A DNA stretch of 58,649 nucleotides from an uncultured Microbacterium sp. (GTDB taxonomy: Bacteria > Actinomycetota > Actinomycetes > Actinomycetales > Microbacteriaceae): the NCBI GenBank assembly GCA_913774845.1, contig CAJYJO010000048.1:1-58649 (forward strand). The letters run 5' to 3'. Every line of letters starts with the position of its first letter. Position 1 is the stretch's first letter. The notes beneath the pieces were generated by a model. It searched no databases, had not been told where the DNA came from, and worked only from the letters and a program-made list of their open reading frames with translations. Made by a program: the position numbers and the translations under genes. Below, piece by piece: positions 20,120 to 28,855 of the stretch.

Positions 20120-21043
20120 TCAGACGCCGTCGCCGAGGATCTCGAGCGCGCGCGCGAGGTCGTCGGGATAGGCCGACTCGAACGCGACCCACTCCCCCGT
20201 GCCCGGGTGCGTGAAGGAGAGCCGGTGCGCGTGCAACCACTGGCGCGTGAGACCGAGGCGTGACGACAGCGTGGGATCGGCGCCGTAGAGCGGGTCGCCC
20301 GCGCACGGGTGGCGGTGCGCCGCCATGTGCACGCGGATCTGGTGCGTGCGCCCGGTCTCGAGATGGATCTCGAGCAGCGAGGCGCGCGGGAACGCCTCGA
20401 GGGTCTCGTAGTGGGTCACCGAGTCTTTGCCGTCGGGCGTGACCGCGAACTTCCACGAGTGGTGCGGATGCCGCCCGATGGGGGCATCGATGGTCCCCGC
20501 GAGCGGGTCGGGATGCCCCTGGACGACGGCGTGGTAGATCTTGTCGACCTCGCGGTCCTTGAACGCGCTCTTGAGAAGCGTGTAGGCGCGCTCGGTCTTG
20601 GCGACCACCATCAGGCCGCTCGTGCCCGCGTCGAGGCGGTGCACGATCCCGCGGCGCTCCGCGGGTCCGCTCGTGGCGATGCGGAAGCCGGCGGCGGCGA
20701 GGGCGCCGAGCACCGTGGGCCCCTCCCACCCGACGGACGGGTGCGCCGCGACTCCGGCGGGCTTGTCGACCACGACGATGTCGTCGTCGTCATGGACGAT
20801 GCCCAGGTCGGGCACCTCGACCGGCACGATCTCGGGGTCGCGCTTGGGCTCCCACTCGACGCTCAGCCACGCGCCCGCGCGCAACCGGTCGCTGCGCCCC
20901 GCGGGGCGGCCGTCGACGCTCACTCCCCCGGCGTCGGCGACTTCCGCGGCGAACGTGCGCGAGAAACCGAGCATCTTGGCCAGGGCCTGGTCGATGCGCG
21001 TCCCGTCGAGCCCGTCGGGGACGGGCAGGCTCCGCGACTCCAC
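20120..21043 (-). CDS. RluA-family pseudouridine synthase (RluD-like)
   Basis: This 307-residue protein has an N-terminal S4-like RNA-binding domain ([15 protein letters not shown] onward) and a catalytic domain with [15 protein letters not shown], where the Asp of RLD attacks uridine, and [12 protein letters not shown] near the end. These are signatures of RluA-family enzymes that convert uridines of 23S rRNA to pseudouridine; the position next to lspA is typical of RluD. The GTG start is 1 base after the lspA stop, so the two are co-transcribed. Confidence 0.93.
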   Translation of the reverse strand: MESRSLPVPDGLDGTRIDQALAKMLGFSRTFAAEVADAGGVSVDGRPAGRSDRLRAGAWLSVEWEPKRDPEIVPVEVPDLGIVHDDDDIVVVDKPAGVAAHPSVGWEGPTVLGALAAAGFRIATSGPAERRGIVHRLDAGTSGLMVVAKTERAYTLLKSAFKDREVDKIYHAVVQGHPDPLAGTIDAPIGRHPHHSWKFAVTPDGKDSVTHYETLEAFPRASLLEIHLETGRTHQIRVHMAAHRHPCAGDPLYGADPTLSSRLGLTRQWLHAHRLSFTHPGTGEWVAFESAYPDDLARALEILGDGV

Positions 21044-21044
21044 G

Positions 21045-21617
21045 TCAGCGGGCTCCCGGCTCGGCGGGCGCCTCGACGTCGCCCTCGGTCGAGCGCGAGG
21101 CGCGGATTTCGCGCGTGCCGTCGAGTCGCCGTCCGAGCAGGACGAGGACGGCGACCGCCACCATCATCGTCACGATGAACATGTCGGCGACGTTGTAGAT
21201 CGCGGGCATCATCCACGGGGTCGAGATGAAATCGACGACGTGGCCGACCGGGAACCCCGGCTCGCGCAGCAGGCGATCGGTGAGGTTGCCCAGCACTCCG
21301 CCCAGGAGCAGCCCCAGTACAACGGCCCAAAGCCGCGACCGCACCCGGCGCACGGCGAGGAAGACGATCACGCCCGCGACGACGGCCAGGGCGATCGTGA
21401 ACAGCCAGGTGACGCCTTCGCCCAGCGAGAACGCGGCGCCGGGGTTGCGGACGAGATAGAACTGCAGGAAGTCGCCGATGATGGGCACGACACGCTCCGG
21501 CGGGAGGGAGTCGATGGCGGCGACCTTCGCCAACTGGTCGGCGGCCAGCACCAGCACCGCGAGGATCGCGATGGTGATGCCGGCCGCCGCCGGACGCAGA
21601 GGGGATCGACTGCGCAA
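21045..21617 (-). CDS. lspA: Lipoprotein signal peptidase II
   Basis: This 190-residue membrane aspartyl protease has four transmembrane helices. The catalytic Asp boxes are GNLTDRLLR and [18 protein letters not shown] near the first helix is also conserved. It cuts the signal peptide of diacylated prolipoproteins such as the CtaC encoded here. The C-terminal tail of about 30 charged residues is an extension. The most upstream start compatible with the gap is a TTG at 21617, 9 bases after the divIVA stop; no good ATG or GTG exists before the first conserved motif. Confidence 0.94.
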   Translation of the reverse strand: MRSRSPLRPAAAGITIAILAVLVLAADQLAKVAAIDSLPPERVVPIIGDFLQFYLVRNPGAAFSLGEGVTWLFTIALAVVAGVIVFLAVRRVRSRLWAVVLGLLLGGVLGNLTDRLLREPGFPVGHVVDFISTPWMMPAIYNVADMFIVTMMVAVAVLVLLGRRLDGTREIRASRSTEGDVEAPAEPGAR

Positions 21618-21626
21618 AGAGTCGGC

Positions 21627-22247
21627 CTACAGACCGATGGCCGACACCGGCGTCGAGCCCGAGGACGTCGCGGTGGTGTCGAGGTCGCGGAGCTGACCCT
21701 CGATGTAGGAGCGCAGCTGCGAGCGGTAGTCGCGCTCGAAGTTGCGGAGCTCGGTGATGCGGCCCTCGAGGGTGGTGCGCTCCTTCTCGAGGCGGGCGCG
21801 CTCTTCGCGGCCCTTCTGCTCGGCCTCGGCGACGATGGATGCCGCCTGGGCCTGGGCCTCGCCGATGAGCTGGTCGCGCTGCGCCTTGCCCTCTGCGACG
21901 TGCTCGTCGTGCAGACGCTGGGCCAGCTCGATGATGCCGGCGCTCTGCGCGGCGGGCTCGACGTCGTTGGAGGGGGCGGAGGCCACGGGGGCGGGAGCGG
22001 GGGTCTCGGCGACGGGCTCCTCGACCTTGGGGGCCTCGGCAACCGGAGCCTCGGCGGCGGCCGGAGCGGCCTCGCCGGACTCGTAGGCGGCGAGCTTGGT
22101 CTTAAGCTCCTCGTTCTCGGCGATCGTCTTGCGCCACTCGACGACGATCTCGTCGAGGAAGTCGTCGACCTCATCGGGGTCGAAGCCCTCCTTGAAGCGC
22201 ACGTGCTGGAACTGCTTGGTGACGACGTCATCGGGGGTCAGTGCCAT
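21627..22247 (-). CDS. divIVA: DivIVA/Wag31 cell-pole and growth-site protein
   Basis: This 206-residue protein starts with the conserved DivIVA lipid-binding domain (TPDDVVTKQFQHVRFKEGFD, then EVDDFLDEIV), followed by an Ala/Pro/Glu linker (about residues 55-105) and a long coiled coil (about 110-190). In Actinobacteria it marks the poles and recruits the cell wall machinery. The Wag31 phosphosite region at the start of the linker is not clearly conserved. It has its own promoter in the 132-base gap upstream and a TAG stop. Confidence 0.94.
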   Translation of the reverse strand: MALTPDDVVTKQFQHVRFKEGFDPDEVDDFLDEIVVEWRKTIAENEELKTKLAAYESGEAAPAAAEAPVAEAPKVEEPVAETPAPAPVASAPSNDVEPAAQSAGIIELAQRLHDEHVAEGKAQRDQLIGEAQAQAASIVAEAEQKGREERARLEKERTTLEGRITELRNFERDYRSQLRSYIEGQLRDLDTTATSSGSTPVSAIGL

Positions 22248-22318
22248 GGTGTTTCCTCTTTCGAGAGCTCTGATTCGGAACTGTGGGGGTGTCGCACCGG
22301 GGCGTACCGCTTCGGAAC

Positions 22319-22324
22319 AGCATA
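22319..22324 (-). promoter_or_regulatory. Candidate -10 box (TATGCT) of divIVA
   Basis: The minus-strand TATGCT lies in the yggT-divIVA gap and would start transcription near 22312, giving a leader of about 65 bases with GAGGAAA just before the ATG. Confidence 0.45.
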
Positions 22325-22379
22325 GCCGCCGCCCCTCGCCGGTGTCGAAGATGACGGCCGAAGGACGGCGGCGGAGAGG

Positions 22380-22682
22380 TCACACGGCCGCGAGGGACCG
22401 CGTGACGCTCAGCAGCATGAAGCAGACGAACATCACGATCGCGAAACCGAAGTCGATCGCGACGCCCCCGATGCGCAGGGGCGGGATGATGCGGCGGATC
22501 AGCTTGATGGGCGGATCCGTCACCGTGTAGACGATCTCTGCGAGCACCAGGGTGACACCGCGAGGACGCCACTCCCGGTTGAACAGCGGGATGTACTCGA
22601 GCACGAGGCGCGCGAGCAGCACGATGATGTAGATGAAGAGGATCGCGCTGAGGACGGAGCCGATCAGGCTCAGGACGGCCAC
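22380..22682 (-). CDS. YggT family membrane protein
   Basis: This 100-residue protein has two hydrophobic helices (IIVLLARLVLEYIPLF preceded by a hydrophobic start, and IDFGFAIVMFVCFMLL) around a loop with VTDPPIKLIRRIIPPLRIG, the family's signature segment. YggT proteins always sit beside sepF and divIVA in Gram-positives; their molecular role is uncertain. It starts 6 bases after the sepF stop, so it is in one transcript with sepF. Confidence 0.9.
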   Translation of the reverse strand: MAVLSLIGSVLSAILFIYIIVLLARLVLEYIPLFNREWRPRGVTLVLAEIVYTVTDPPIKLIRRIIPPLRIGGVAIDFGFAIVMFVCFMLLSVTRSLAAV

Positions 22683-22688
22683 GATCGC

Positions 22689-23159
22689 TTACTGGGACGC
22701 GAAGGGCGCAGCCTCGGGATCGGCCTGCGCGATCGCACCGTCGCCGGAGACGGCGATGTTCTCGGGCGAGAGCAGGAAGACCTTGCTCGTCACCCGCTCG
22801 ATGCGGCCGTACAGCCCGAGCGAGAGTCCGCTCGCGAAGTCGATCAGTCGACGCGCGTCGGCGTCGCTCATCTGCGACAGGTTGATGATGACCGGGATGC
22901 CCTCACGGAAGTTCTCGGCGATCGTCTGCGCGTCGCGGTACTGCTTGGGGTGGACCGTGAGGATCTCGCTCACGGGACCGGCCGAGGGCTGGCGCACCAC
23001 GGCGGGGCGGTGCAGCGGGGTCACCGGCGCGGCCTTCTCCACGGGAGCGGCCGGGGCGGCCTGCTTGCGCGCGATGGGCTGCGGCGCCGTCTCCTCGTAG
23101 GTCTCTTCCTCGTCGGCGAGGCCCAGGTACACCATCGTCTTCTTCAGGGGGTTCGACAT
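22689..23159 (-). CDS. sepF: Cell division protein SepF
   Basis: This 156-residue protein has an N-terminal amphipathic membrane-binding start ([19 protein letters not shown]), a variable linker (about residues 20-65), and the SepF core with [14 protein letters not shown] and [13 protein letters not shown]. It tethers FtsZ filaments to the membrane; in Actinobacteria, which lack FtsA, it is the main anchor. No ftsA is present here. Its promoter appears to overlap the yggS stop. Length is slightly short of mycobacterial SepF. Confidence 0.95.
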   Translation of the reverse strand: MSNPLKKTMVYLGLADEEETYEETAPQPIARKQAAPAAPVEKAAPVTPLHRPAVVRQPSAGPVSEILTVHPKQYRDAQTIAENFREGIPVIINLSQMSDADARRLIDFASGLSLGLYGRIERVTSKVFLLSPENIAVSGDGAIAQADPEAAPFASQ

Positions 23160-23187
23160 CGCATCCTCCGTTCGCTCGTCTGGTCCG

Positions 23188-23193
23188 AGGCTA
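23188..23193 (-). promoter_or_regulatory. Candidate -10 box (TAGCCT) of sepF overlapping the yggS stop
   Basis: The minus-strand TAGCCT begins with the TAG stop of yggS (23193-23191). Transcription would begin near 23181, with GGAGGA before the sepF ATG. Confidence 0.5.
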
Positions 23194-23877
23194 GTCGCGC
23201 GGGGGCCTCGGGCCCGTGATTGCGGAGCCGATCCGCAGGTGTGTCGCGCCCATCGCGATCGCCTCGGGGAAGTCCCCGGTCATCCCCGCCGAGATCCAGT
23301 CGGCGTCGGGCACCACGGCCCGGACGGCGTCGGCGCATCGACGCAGCCGTTCGAACGCGCGGGCGGGCTGCTCGTCGAGCGGGGCGACCGCCATGACACC
23401 GCGCAGGCGCAGGCTGTCGAGGGCGGCCACGTGCGTCGCGAGCTCGTCGACCGCGTCGGGTGCCGCTCCCCCACGCCCCGGGTCGTCCGTGAGGTTGACC
23501 TGCACGAGGACGTCGAGGACGTCGCTGGCGGACCCGGCGTTGTGCAGCGCGTCGGCGATGCGCGAGCGGTCGACCGAGTGCACGGCATCCGCTGCCGCCC
23601 TCACCGCGCGGGCCTTGTTCGTCTGCGCCTGGCCGATGAAATGCCAGACGAGATCCGGGATGCCGTCGAGCTCGGCGCGCTTGGCGGTGAGCTCCTGCTG
23701 GCGGTTCTCGCCGACGTGGCGCACGCCGAGCGCGTACAGGTCGCTCACGAGGGTCGCCGGGTGGAACTTCGTCACCACGATGCGCGTGATCTCGGCGAGG
23801 TCGCGGCCCGCCGTGCGGGCGGCATCCCGAATGCGCTCGTCGACGGCGGCGAGGCGGTCGGCCAGGGCGGTGTCCAT
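23191..23877 (-). CDS. YggS family pyridoxal phosphate homeostasis protein
   Basis: This 228-residue PLP-binding TIM-barrel protein has [15 protein letters not shown] (the Lys that holds PLP), [23 protein letters not shown] (family consensus HFIGxLQxNK) and [13 protein letters not shown] with the phosphate-binding Ser/Gly. It buffers free PLP and is found beside division genes across Gram-positives. The ATG has AAGGAG upstream. In M. tuberculosis a laccase-domain gene (yfiH/pgeF) lies between ftsZ and this gene; here it is missing. Confidence 0.94.
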   Translation of the reverse strand: MDTALADRLAAVDERIRDAARTAGRDLAEITRIVVTKFHPATLVSDLYALGVRHVGENRQQELTAKRAELDGIPDLVWHFIGQAQTNKARAVRAAADAVHSVDRSRIADALHNAGSASDVLDVLVQVNLTDDPGRGGAAPDAVDELATHVAALDSLRLRGVMAVAPLDEQPARAFERLRRCADAVRAVVPDADWISAGMTGDFPEAIAMGATHLRIGSAITGPRPPRD

Positions 23878-23898
23878 GGGTCTCCTTCGACGACGAGA

Positions 23899-23924
23899 GC
23901 GGGCCCGGTGGACACCGGACCCGC
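23899..23924 (-). terminator. Hairpin between ftsZ and yggS
   Basis: GCGGGCCCGGTG pairs with CACCGGACCCGC (one mismatch, 2-base loop) 21 bases past the ftsZ stop. The T-run (TTTT) is on the plus strand; the minus strand continues CTCTCG, so it may only partly stop ftsZ transcription. Confidence 0.55.
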
Positions 23925-23944
23925 TTTTGTCGGAACGCTCGCTG

Positions 23945-25132
23945 TTACTTCAGGAAGTCGGGGACGTCGAGGTCGTCCTCGGCGTAGCCGTTGTCGTACG
24001 AGGTCTCGGGCACACGGGCGGTGACCGGTGCCGGCTCGGGGCGACGTTCCGGGGTGCGCTCGGTGGCGGCCTTCTGCTCCTCGGCCGCGTCGAGGTCGCG
24101 CGCGACGTCGTCGGCGGGGATGACCGGCACCACGGGCGCGGAGACCGGACGCTGCGCCGCGACGGGGTCGATGCGCAGCGACGGCTCGCCGCCGTCGAAG
24201 CCCGCGGCGATGACGGTGACGCGCACCTCGTCGCCGAGGGTGTCGTCGATGACGGTACCGAAGATGATGTTCGCCTCGGGGTGCGCCGCTTCCTTCACGA
24301 GCTGCGCGGCGTCGTTGATCTCGAAGATGCCGAGGTTCGAGCCGCCCTGGATCGACAGCAGCACGCCGTGGGCGCCCTCGATCGAGGCTTCGAGGAGGGG
24401 CGATTCGACGGCGAGCTCGGCCGCCTTGATCGCGCGGTCCGCCCCCCGCGAGGAGCCGATGCCCATGAGAGCCGAACCCGCCCCCTGCATGACCGACTTG
24501 ACGTCGGCGAAGTCGAGGTTGATGAGACCGGGGGTGGTGATGAGGTCGGTGATGCCCTGGACACCGGCGAGCAGCACCTGGTCGGCGGTGGCGAAGGCCT
24601 CGATCATCGAGATGCCGCGGTCGCTGATCTCGAGCAGGCGGTCGTTCGGGACCACGATGAGGGTGTCGACCTCTTCCTTCAGGCGCTGGACGCCGCCCTC
24701 GGCCTGGCTCTGACGACGACGGCCCTCGAACGAGAAGGGCTTGGTGACGACACCGATGGTCAGCGCGCCGATCGACTTCGCGATCTTCGCGACGACGGGA
24801 GCGCCACCGGTTCCGGTGCCACCGCCCTCGCCCGCGGTGACGAAGACCATGTCGGCGCCGCGCAGGGCCTCCTCGATCTCCTCCGCGTGATCCTCGGCGG
24901 CGCGACGGCCGACCTCGGGATCGGCGCCGGCGCCGAGGCCGCGCGTGAGCTCGCGACCGACGTCGAGCTTGACGTCGGCGTCGCTCATCAGCAGCGCCTG
25001 GGCGTCGGTGTTGATCGCGATGAACTCCACGCCGCGCAGGCCGAGCTCGATCATGCGGTTGACGGCGTTGACGCCGCCCCCGCCCACACCGACGACCTTG
25101 ATCACGGCGAGGTAGTTCTGGTTGTGGCTCAT
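23945..25132 (-). CDS. ftsZ: Cell division protein FtsZ
   Basis: This 395-residue tubulin-like GTPase has the signature [10 protein letters not shown] (about residues 100-109), the N-terminal [16 protein letters not shown] loop, and the T7 synergy loop region ([12 protein letters not shown]). A disordered linker (about 320-385) ends in the conserved peptide [10 protein letters not shown] that binds SepF. It builds the division ring. The ATG has CGGAGG 6 bases upstream. The 181-base region upstream carries palindromes that look like a dedicated promoter. Confidence 0.98.
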   Translation of the reverse strand: MSHNQNYLAVIKVVGVGGGGVNAVNRMIELGLRGVEFIAINTDAQALLMSDADVKLDVGRELTRGLGAGADPEVGRRAAEDHAEEIEEALRGADMVFVTAGEGGGTGTGGAPVVAKIAKSIGALTIGVVTKPFSFEGRRRQSQAEGGVQRLKEEVDTLIVVPNDRLLEISDRGISMIEAFATADQVLLAGVQGITDLITTPGLINLDFADVKSVMQGAGSALMGIGSSRGADRAIKAAELAVESPLLEASIEGAHGVLLSIQGGSNLGIFEINDAAQLVKEAAHPEANIIFGTVIDDTLGDEVRVTVIAAGFDGGEPSLRIDPVAAQRPVSAPVVPVIPADDVARDLDAAEEQKAATERTPERRPEPAPVTARVPETSYDNGYAEDDLDVPDFLK

Positions 25133-25161
25133 GCCGGCCTCCGTTTGTCCCCGAACCCGAA

Positions 25162-25209
25162 ACTCTAAACCTCATGTTGAGGGTTAAAGAATTGCCCGGT
25201 ATGCAATTC
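25162..25209 (-). promoter_or_regulatory. Candidate ftsZ promoter and operator
   Basis: On the minus strand TAGAGT (25167 to 25162) is a plausible -10 box, giving a leader of about 25-30 bases. Just upstream lies an imperfect dyad AACCCTCA-ACA-TGAGGTT (about 25187 to 25169). Further upstream, GAATTGC and GCAATTC form a perfect 7-bp inverted repeat with a 7-base spacer (25189-25209), centred about 44 bases before the predicted start. The region is AT-rich compared with its surroundings. Confidence 0.45.
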
Positions 25210-25285
25210 CTTAGCTCGAAGGTAGGCGGCGCCACGGGCACGACGGGACCGACACGCGGCGTGTTCCGTTTTCGCCTCGAAGATC

Positions 25286-25305
25286 GCTCGGGACGCGTCC
25301 CGAGC
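25286..25305 (-). terminator. 20-bp perfect palindrome after ftsQ
   Basis: GCTCGGGACG and CGTCCCGAGC form a perfect 20-bp palindrome 8 bases past the ftsQ stop. No real T-run follows on the minus strand (GATCTTCG). It may end or slow transcription from the dcw operon before ftsZ. Confidence 0.5.
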
Positions 25306-25313
25306 GGCGGTCG

Positions 25314-26246
25314 TCAGCGGACGACGCCCGCCTCGGGGGAGGTCACGTCGTACTCCTTCGCGCGGTCCGGCGGGCTCTTCGCCATCAGCCGGTCCAGAAC
25401 GATCGCCTTCTCCGCCGAGCGATCGGCGCTGCCCCAGACCACGCGCGAGCCGGACGCGCCGAGGGTGAGGGTCACGTCGTCCGGAGTGGATGCCGACACC
25501 CCGGTGACCTGAGCCCGCACCGCGTCCGGGAGCGCGCGCACGACACGCCCCGCCGCGGTGAACGCGGCCGAGTCCGTTCCTCCGGCGATCTCGAGCACCG
25601 GCTGCCCCGCGGGGGCCTCGGGCGTGGTCGAGAGGGCGACGCCCGCGGCATCCACCACGGTGAACCCGGCAGGGGTCTGCATCACACCGATCGGGGTGCG
25701 CTCGACGATCCGCACGACCAGATCGTGCGGCGGGCGCGCCTCCAGCGTGTACGACTCCACCAGCGGGAAGCGCACGAGGGCCGCTTTCACGGCGCTGTCG
25801 TCGACCATCGCCAGCGGCGTACCCAGCTGCGCGTCGAGGGCCTCGGTGACCGCGGCGACGTCGACCTGCGAAGCGCCCACCACGTCGATGCGCTCGACGG
25901 CGAACAGCGGACTGTAGGCCGCCCCGGCCGTGCCCACGACCATCACGAGGAAGGCGGCACCCACCCCGATCCAGATGTTCCGACGGCGTCGCTGACGCAC
26001 CGTGAACCGCTTGACCTCGGCCCTGAGCGCCCGCCGCCGTGCTCGCGACGCGCGCCACACGTCGCGCAGGCCCGCGGCCTCGGTTCCGGCGTCGTCCCAC
26101 GCCGGGTCGGCCTCGGGCCGCGCGAGCGGGCGGACCGGCGCCGTATCTTCGGCGGGGGCCGGACGCCCGACCTCCCGCTCGGGAGCGCGCGCCGAGCGCG
26201 GTCGCGCGGACTCCGGCGTCTGGGGCAGGGGCGAGGGCCGGCGCAC
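25314..26246 (-). CDS. ftsQ: Cell division protein FtsQ
   Basis: This 310-residue protein has a cytoplasmic Pro/Arg-rich part (about residues 1-105), a single transmembrane helix (NIWIGVGAAFLVMVVGTAG), a POTRA domain (LFAVERIDVVGASQVDVAAV onward), and the FtsQ beta domain. It links early division proteins to FtsI/FtsW. The reading frame stays open upstream inside murC. GTG at 26246, 2 bases after the murC stop, is the closest in-frame start and gives SVRRPSP... N terminus replaced as MRRPSP. Confidence 0.9.
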   Translation of the reverse strand: MRRPSPLPQTPESARPRSARAPEREVGRPAPAEDTAPVRPLARPEADPAWDDAGTEAAGLRDVWRASRARRRALRAEVKRFTVRQRRRRNIWIGVGAAFLVMVVGTAGAAYSPLFAVERIDVVGASQVDVAAVTEALDAQLGTPLAMVDDSAVKAALVRFPLVESYTLEARPPHDLVVRIVERTPIGVMQTPAGFTVVDAAGVALSTTPEAPAGQPVLEIAGGTDSAAFTAAGRVVRALPDAVRAQVTGVSASTPDDVTLTLGASGSRVVWGSADRSAEKAIVLDRLMAKSPPDRAKEYDVTSPEAGVVR

Positions 26247-26248
26247 GC

Positions 26249-27655
26249 TCAGACCGCCGGCGCCTCGGTGCGGGAGAGGGCCTCGAGCACCTGCGGGATG
26301 ATCTGGTACACGTTCCCGCAACCGAGGGTGATCACGTAGTCGCCGGGGCGCGCGACGCGAGCGGTGTAGTCGGCGGCCGCCTGCCAGTCGGGGACGTAGT
26401 GCACGTGCGCGGGGTCGGCGAACGCGCCGCTGACCAGCTCGCCGGTCACTCCGGGCACCGGGTCTTCCCGCGCACCGTAGACGTCGAGCATCACGGTGTG
26501 GTCGGCGTGGGTCTCGAGCACCTCGGCGAACTCGCGGTACATCTCCTGCGTGCGCGAGTACGTGTGCGGCTGCTGGATGGCGATGATGCGCCCCTCGCCC
26601 ACGACGGTACGCGCCGCCGCCAGCGCGGCCGCGACCTCGGTGGGGTGGTGGGCGTAGTCGTCGTAGACGCTCACGCCGTGCTGCACCCCGTGCAGCTCGA
26701 AACGGCGGACCGTGCCGCCGAAGCCCTCGACGGCGCGCGCGGCGTCTTCGAGCGAGTGGCCCAGGACGCGGAGCACGGCGACCGCACCCGCGGCGTTGAC
26801 CGCGTTGTGCGCGCCCGGGACGCGCAGCCGCACCTCGACGCTCTCGCCGTCGGCGGTGAGCGTGAAGGCCACGGGGCCGTCGGTGCGGATGCCGCTGAGC
26901 CGCACGTCGGCGTCGGCATCCTGTCCGAACGTGATCACGTTCGCGTGCGTGACGCGCTCGCGCACCACACGGGCGCCGGCGTCGTCGGCCGAGATGACGA
27001 CGGCCTCGCGGGCGGCGTCGGCGAAGCGCGCGAAGGCCGCGTCGAAGGCGTCGCGCGAGCCGTAGTGGTCGAGGTGGTCGGGGTCGACGTTCGTGATGAG
27101 CGCGACGGAGGTGTCGTACAGCTCGAACGTGCCGTCGGACTCGTCGGCCTCGATGACGAAGAGCTCGTCCGATCCCGTGCCGCTCGAGGCGCCGAGATCG
27201 GCGATCACCCCGCCGTTGACGAAGGTGGGGTCCTCGTGGAGCGCGCGCAGCGCCGTGACGATCATGCCGGTCGACGTCGTCTTGCCGTGGGCGCCGGCGA
27301 CCGACACCAGGCGACGGCCCCCGATGAGCCAGTGCAGCGCCTGCGAGCGGTGGATGACGTGCAGCCCGCGCTGCTTCGCCGTGACGAACTCGGGGTTCTC
27401 GGGCCAGATGGCTCCGGTGTGCACGACCGTGTCGGCGTCGCCGAGGTGCGCGGCGTCGTGGCCGACGTACACGGTGGCGCCCTGGGCGGCGAGGTCGCGC
27501 AGGGCCGCACTGTCGGAGCGGTCGGAGCCGGAGACCCGGATGCCGCGGTCGAGGAACATGCGCGCGAGTCCGGACATGCCCGAGCCGCCCACGCCGATGA
27601 AGTGCGCAGAGGAGATGGTCTCGGGGATGGGGAGGCTCAGGTCGGGTCTGATCAT
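26249..27655 (-). CDS. murC: UDP-N-acetylmuramate--L-alanine ligase
   Basis: This 468-residue Mur ligase has the N-terminal Rossmann motif [16 protein letters not shown], the ATP-binding loop [12 protein letters not shown] (about residues 108-119), the carbamylated-Lys region and the C-terminal domain with [11 protein letters not shown]. It adds the first L-alanine to UDP-MurNAc in the cytoplasm. The start chosen is the ATG at 27655, matching the family; the open frame extends 22 codons more. A TAAACT box ends 10 bases before the ATG. Confidence 0.97.
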   Translation of the reverse strand: MIRPDLSLPIPETISSAHFIGVGGSGMSGLARMFLDRGIRVSGSDRSDSAALRDLAAQGATVYVGHDAAHLGDADTVVHTGAIWPENPEFVTAKQRGLHVIHRSQALHWLIGGRRLVSVAGAHGKTTSTGMIVTALRALHEDPTFVNGGVIADLGASSGTGSDELFVIEADESDGTFELYDTSVALITNVDPDHLDHYGSRDAFDAAFARFADAAREAVVISADDAGARVVRERVTHANVITFGQDADADVRLSGIRTDGPVAFTLTADGESVEVRLRVPGAHNAVNAAGAVAVLRVLGHSLEDAARAVEGFGGTVRRFELHGVQHGVSVYDDYAHHPTEVAAALAAARTVVGEGRIIAIQQPHTYSRTQEMYREFAEVLETHADHTVMLDVYGAREDPVPGVTGELVSGAFADPAHVHYVPDWQAAADYTARVARPGDYVITLGCGNVYQIIPQVLEALSRTEAPAV

Positions 27656-27737
27656 GGCGTCTGCGAGTTTACGTCGCCGACCCTGCGCGTCCGCCCCGGC
27701 GCGCCCGGGGCGGTGCGGCATCTCCCCGCCGTCGCGG

Positions 27738-28814
27738 TCAGCGGCGGGCGAGCGCCTCGTCGATCAGGGCGATCACGTTCTCGGTGCCGGTGCGGATGCC
27801 GGTGCGCGCCGCCGCGTCGCGCATCGCGGTGCGTCGACCGTCGTCGGCGAGCAGCGGCACGATGTCGGCGCGGACGCGCTCGGGCGTGAAGTCGGCATCG
27901 GCGATGAGGATCGCCGCCCCCGCGCGCACCGAGGCCGCCGCGTTCAAGCTCTGCTCCCCGTTGCCGACGGCGTAGGGGACGTACACGGCCGGGATGCCGA
28001 GGGCGTTGATCTCGCTGACGGTCGCCGCGCCCGATCGCGAGACGACGAGATCCGCCAGCGCGAAGGCCAGGTCCATCCGGTCGACGTAGCGCACCACCGC
28101 GTAGCCCGTCTCCCCCGGGTCGGGCAGGTCGGAGTTCTGCCCCGTGACGTGCAGCAGCTGCCACCCGGCGTCCCGCACGTCGCGCCACGCTCCCCCGAAC
28201 GCCGCGTTCAGACGCGCCGCCCCGAGCGAGCCGCCGAACACGAGCAGCGTCGGGCGCGCGGCATCCAGTCCGAAGTGCGCGGCAGCCTCGCCGCGCCGGG
28301 CCGCGGCGTCGAGCTCGACGATCTCGCGGCGCAGCGGCATCCCGACCTCCCGGGCTGCGCGCAGCGGCGTGCCCTCGAACGCCACCCCGACGCCCGCGGC
28401 CCCCCGGGCACCCAGGACGTTGGCGAGGCCCGGCTTGGCATTGGCCTCGTGGACGACGAACGGGACGCGCTCGCGCCGCGCGGCGACGTAGGCCGGCGCG
28501 GCGGCGTACCCGCCGAAGCCGACGACGACGTCGACACCGCGCGAGCGGATGAGACGCCGAACGTGCGCGACCGCGCGGAGGAACCGCACCGGGAACGCCG
28601 CCGCCGCCCCGTTCGGGCGGCGCGGGAAGGGCACCTTCGCGACGGTCAGCAGCTCGTAGCCGCGCAGCGGCACGAGACGCGCCTCGAGGCCCTCGCGCGT
28701 ACCGAGGACGAGCACGTCGGCCGCGGAGTCCCGCGCGCGCAGACCGTCGGCGACGGCGAGGAGGGGGTTCACGTGCCCGGCGGTGCCGCCGCCGGCGAGG
28801 AGGTAAGTCGTCAC
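27738..28814 (-). CDS. murG: Lipid II-forming GlcNAc transferase MurG
   Basis: This 358-residue GT28 glycosyltransferase begins [20 protein letters not shown], the glycine-rich loop of Mur[29 protein letters not shown] and the donor-site segment [19 protein letters not shown] are all present. It transfers GlcNAc to lipid I at the inner membrane face to give lipid II. The GTG start lies 6 bases after a -10 box, so it may be expressed independently of ftsW. Confidence 0.97.
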   Translation of the reverse strand: MTTYLLAGGGTAGHVNPLLAVADGLRARDSAADVLVLGTREGLEARLVPLRGYELLTVAKVPFPRRPNGAAAAFPVRFLRAVAHVRRLIRSRGVDVVVGFGGYAAAPAYVAARRERVPFVVHEANAKPGLANVLGARGAAGVGVAFEGTPLRAAREVGMPLRREIVELDAAARRGEAAAHFGLDAARPTLLVFGGSLGAARLNAAFGGAWRDVRDAGWQLLHVTGQNSDLPDPGETGYAVVRYVDRMDLAFALADLVVSRSGAATVSEINALGIPAVYVPYAVGNGEQSLNAAASVRAGAAILIADADFTPERVRADIVPLLADDGRRTAMRDAAARTGIRTGTENVIALIDEALARR

Positions 28815-28820
28815 CGTACG

Positions 28821-28826
28821 ACCCTA
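28821..28826 (-). promoter_or_regulatory. Candidate -10 box (TAGGGT), leaderless start of murG
   Basis: The minus-strand TAGGGT is followed by CGTACG and the murG GTG, a 6-base spacing. It lies in the 41-base gap between ftsW and murG and would give an internal promoter in the dcw cluster. Confidence 0.5.
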
Positions 28827-28855
28827 GCCAAGGGTGCGGCGGGAGGCGGGGTGGC

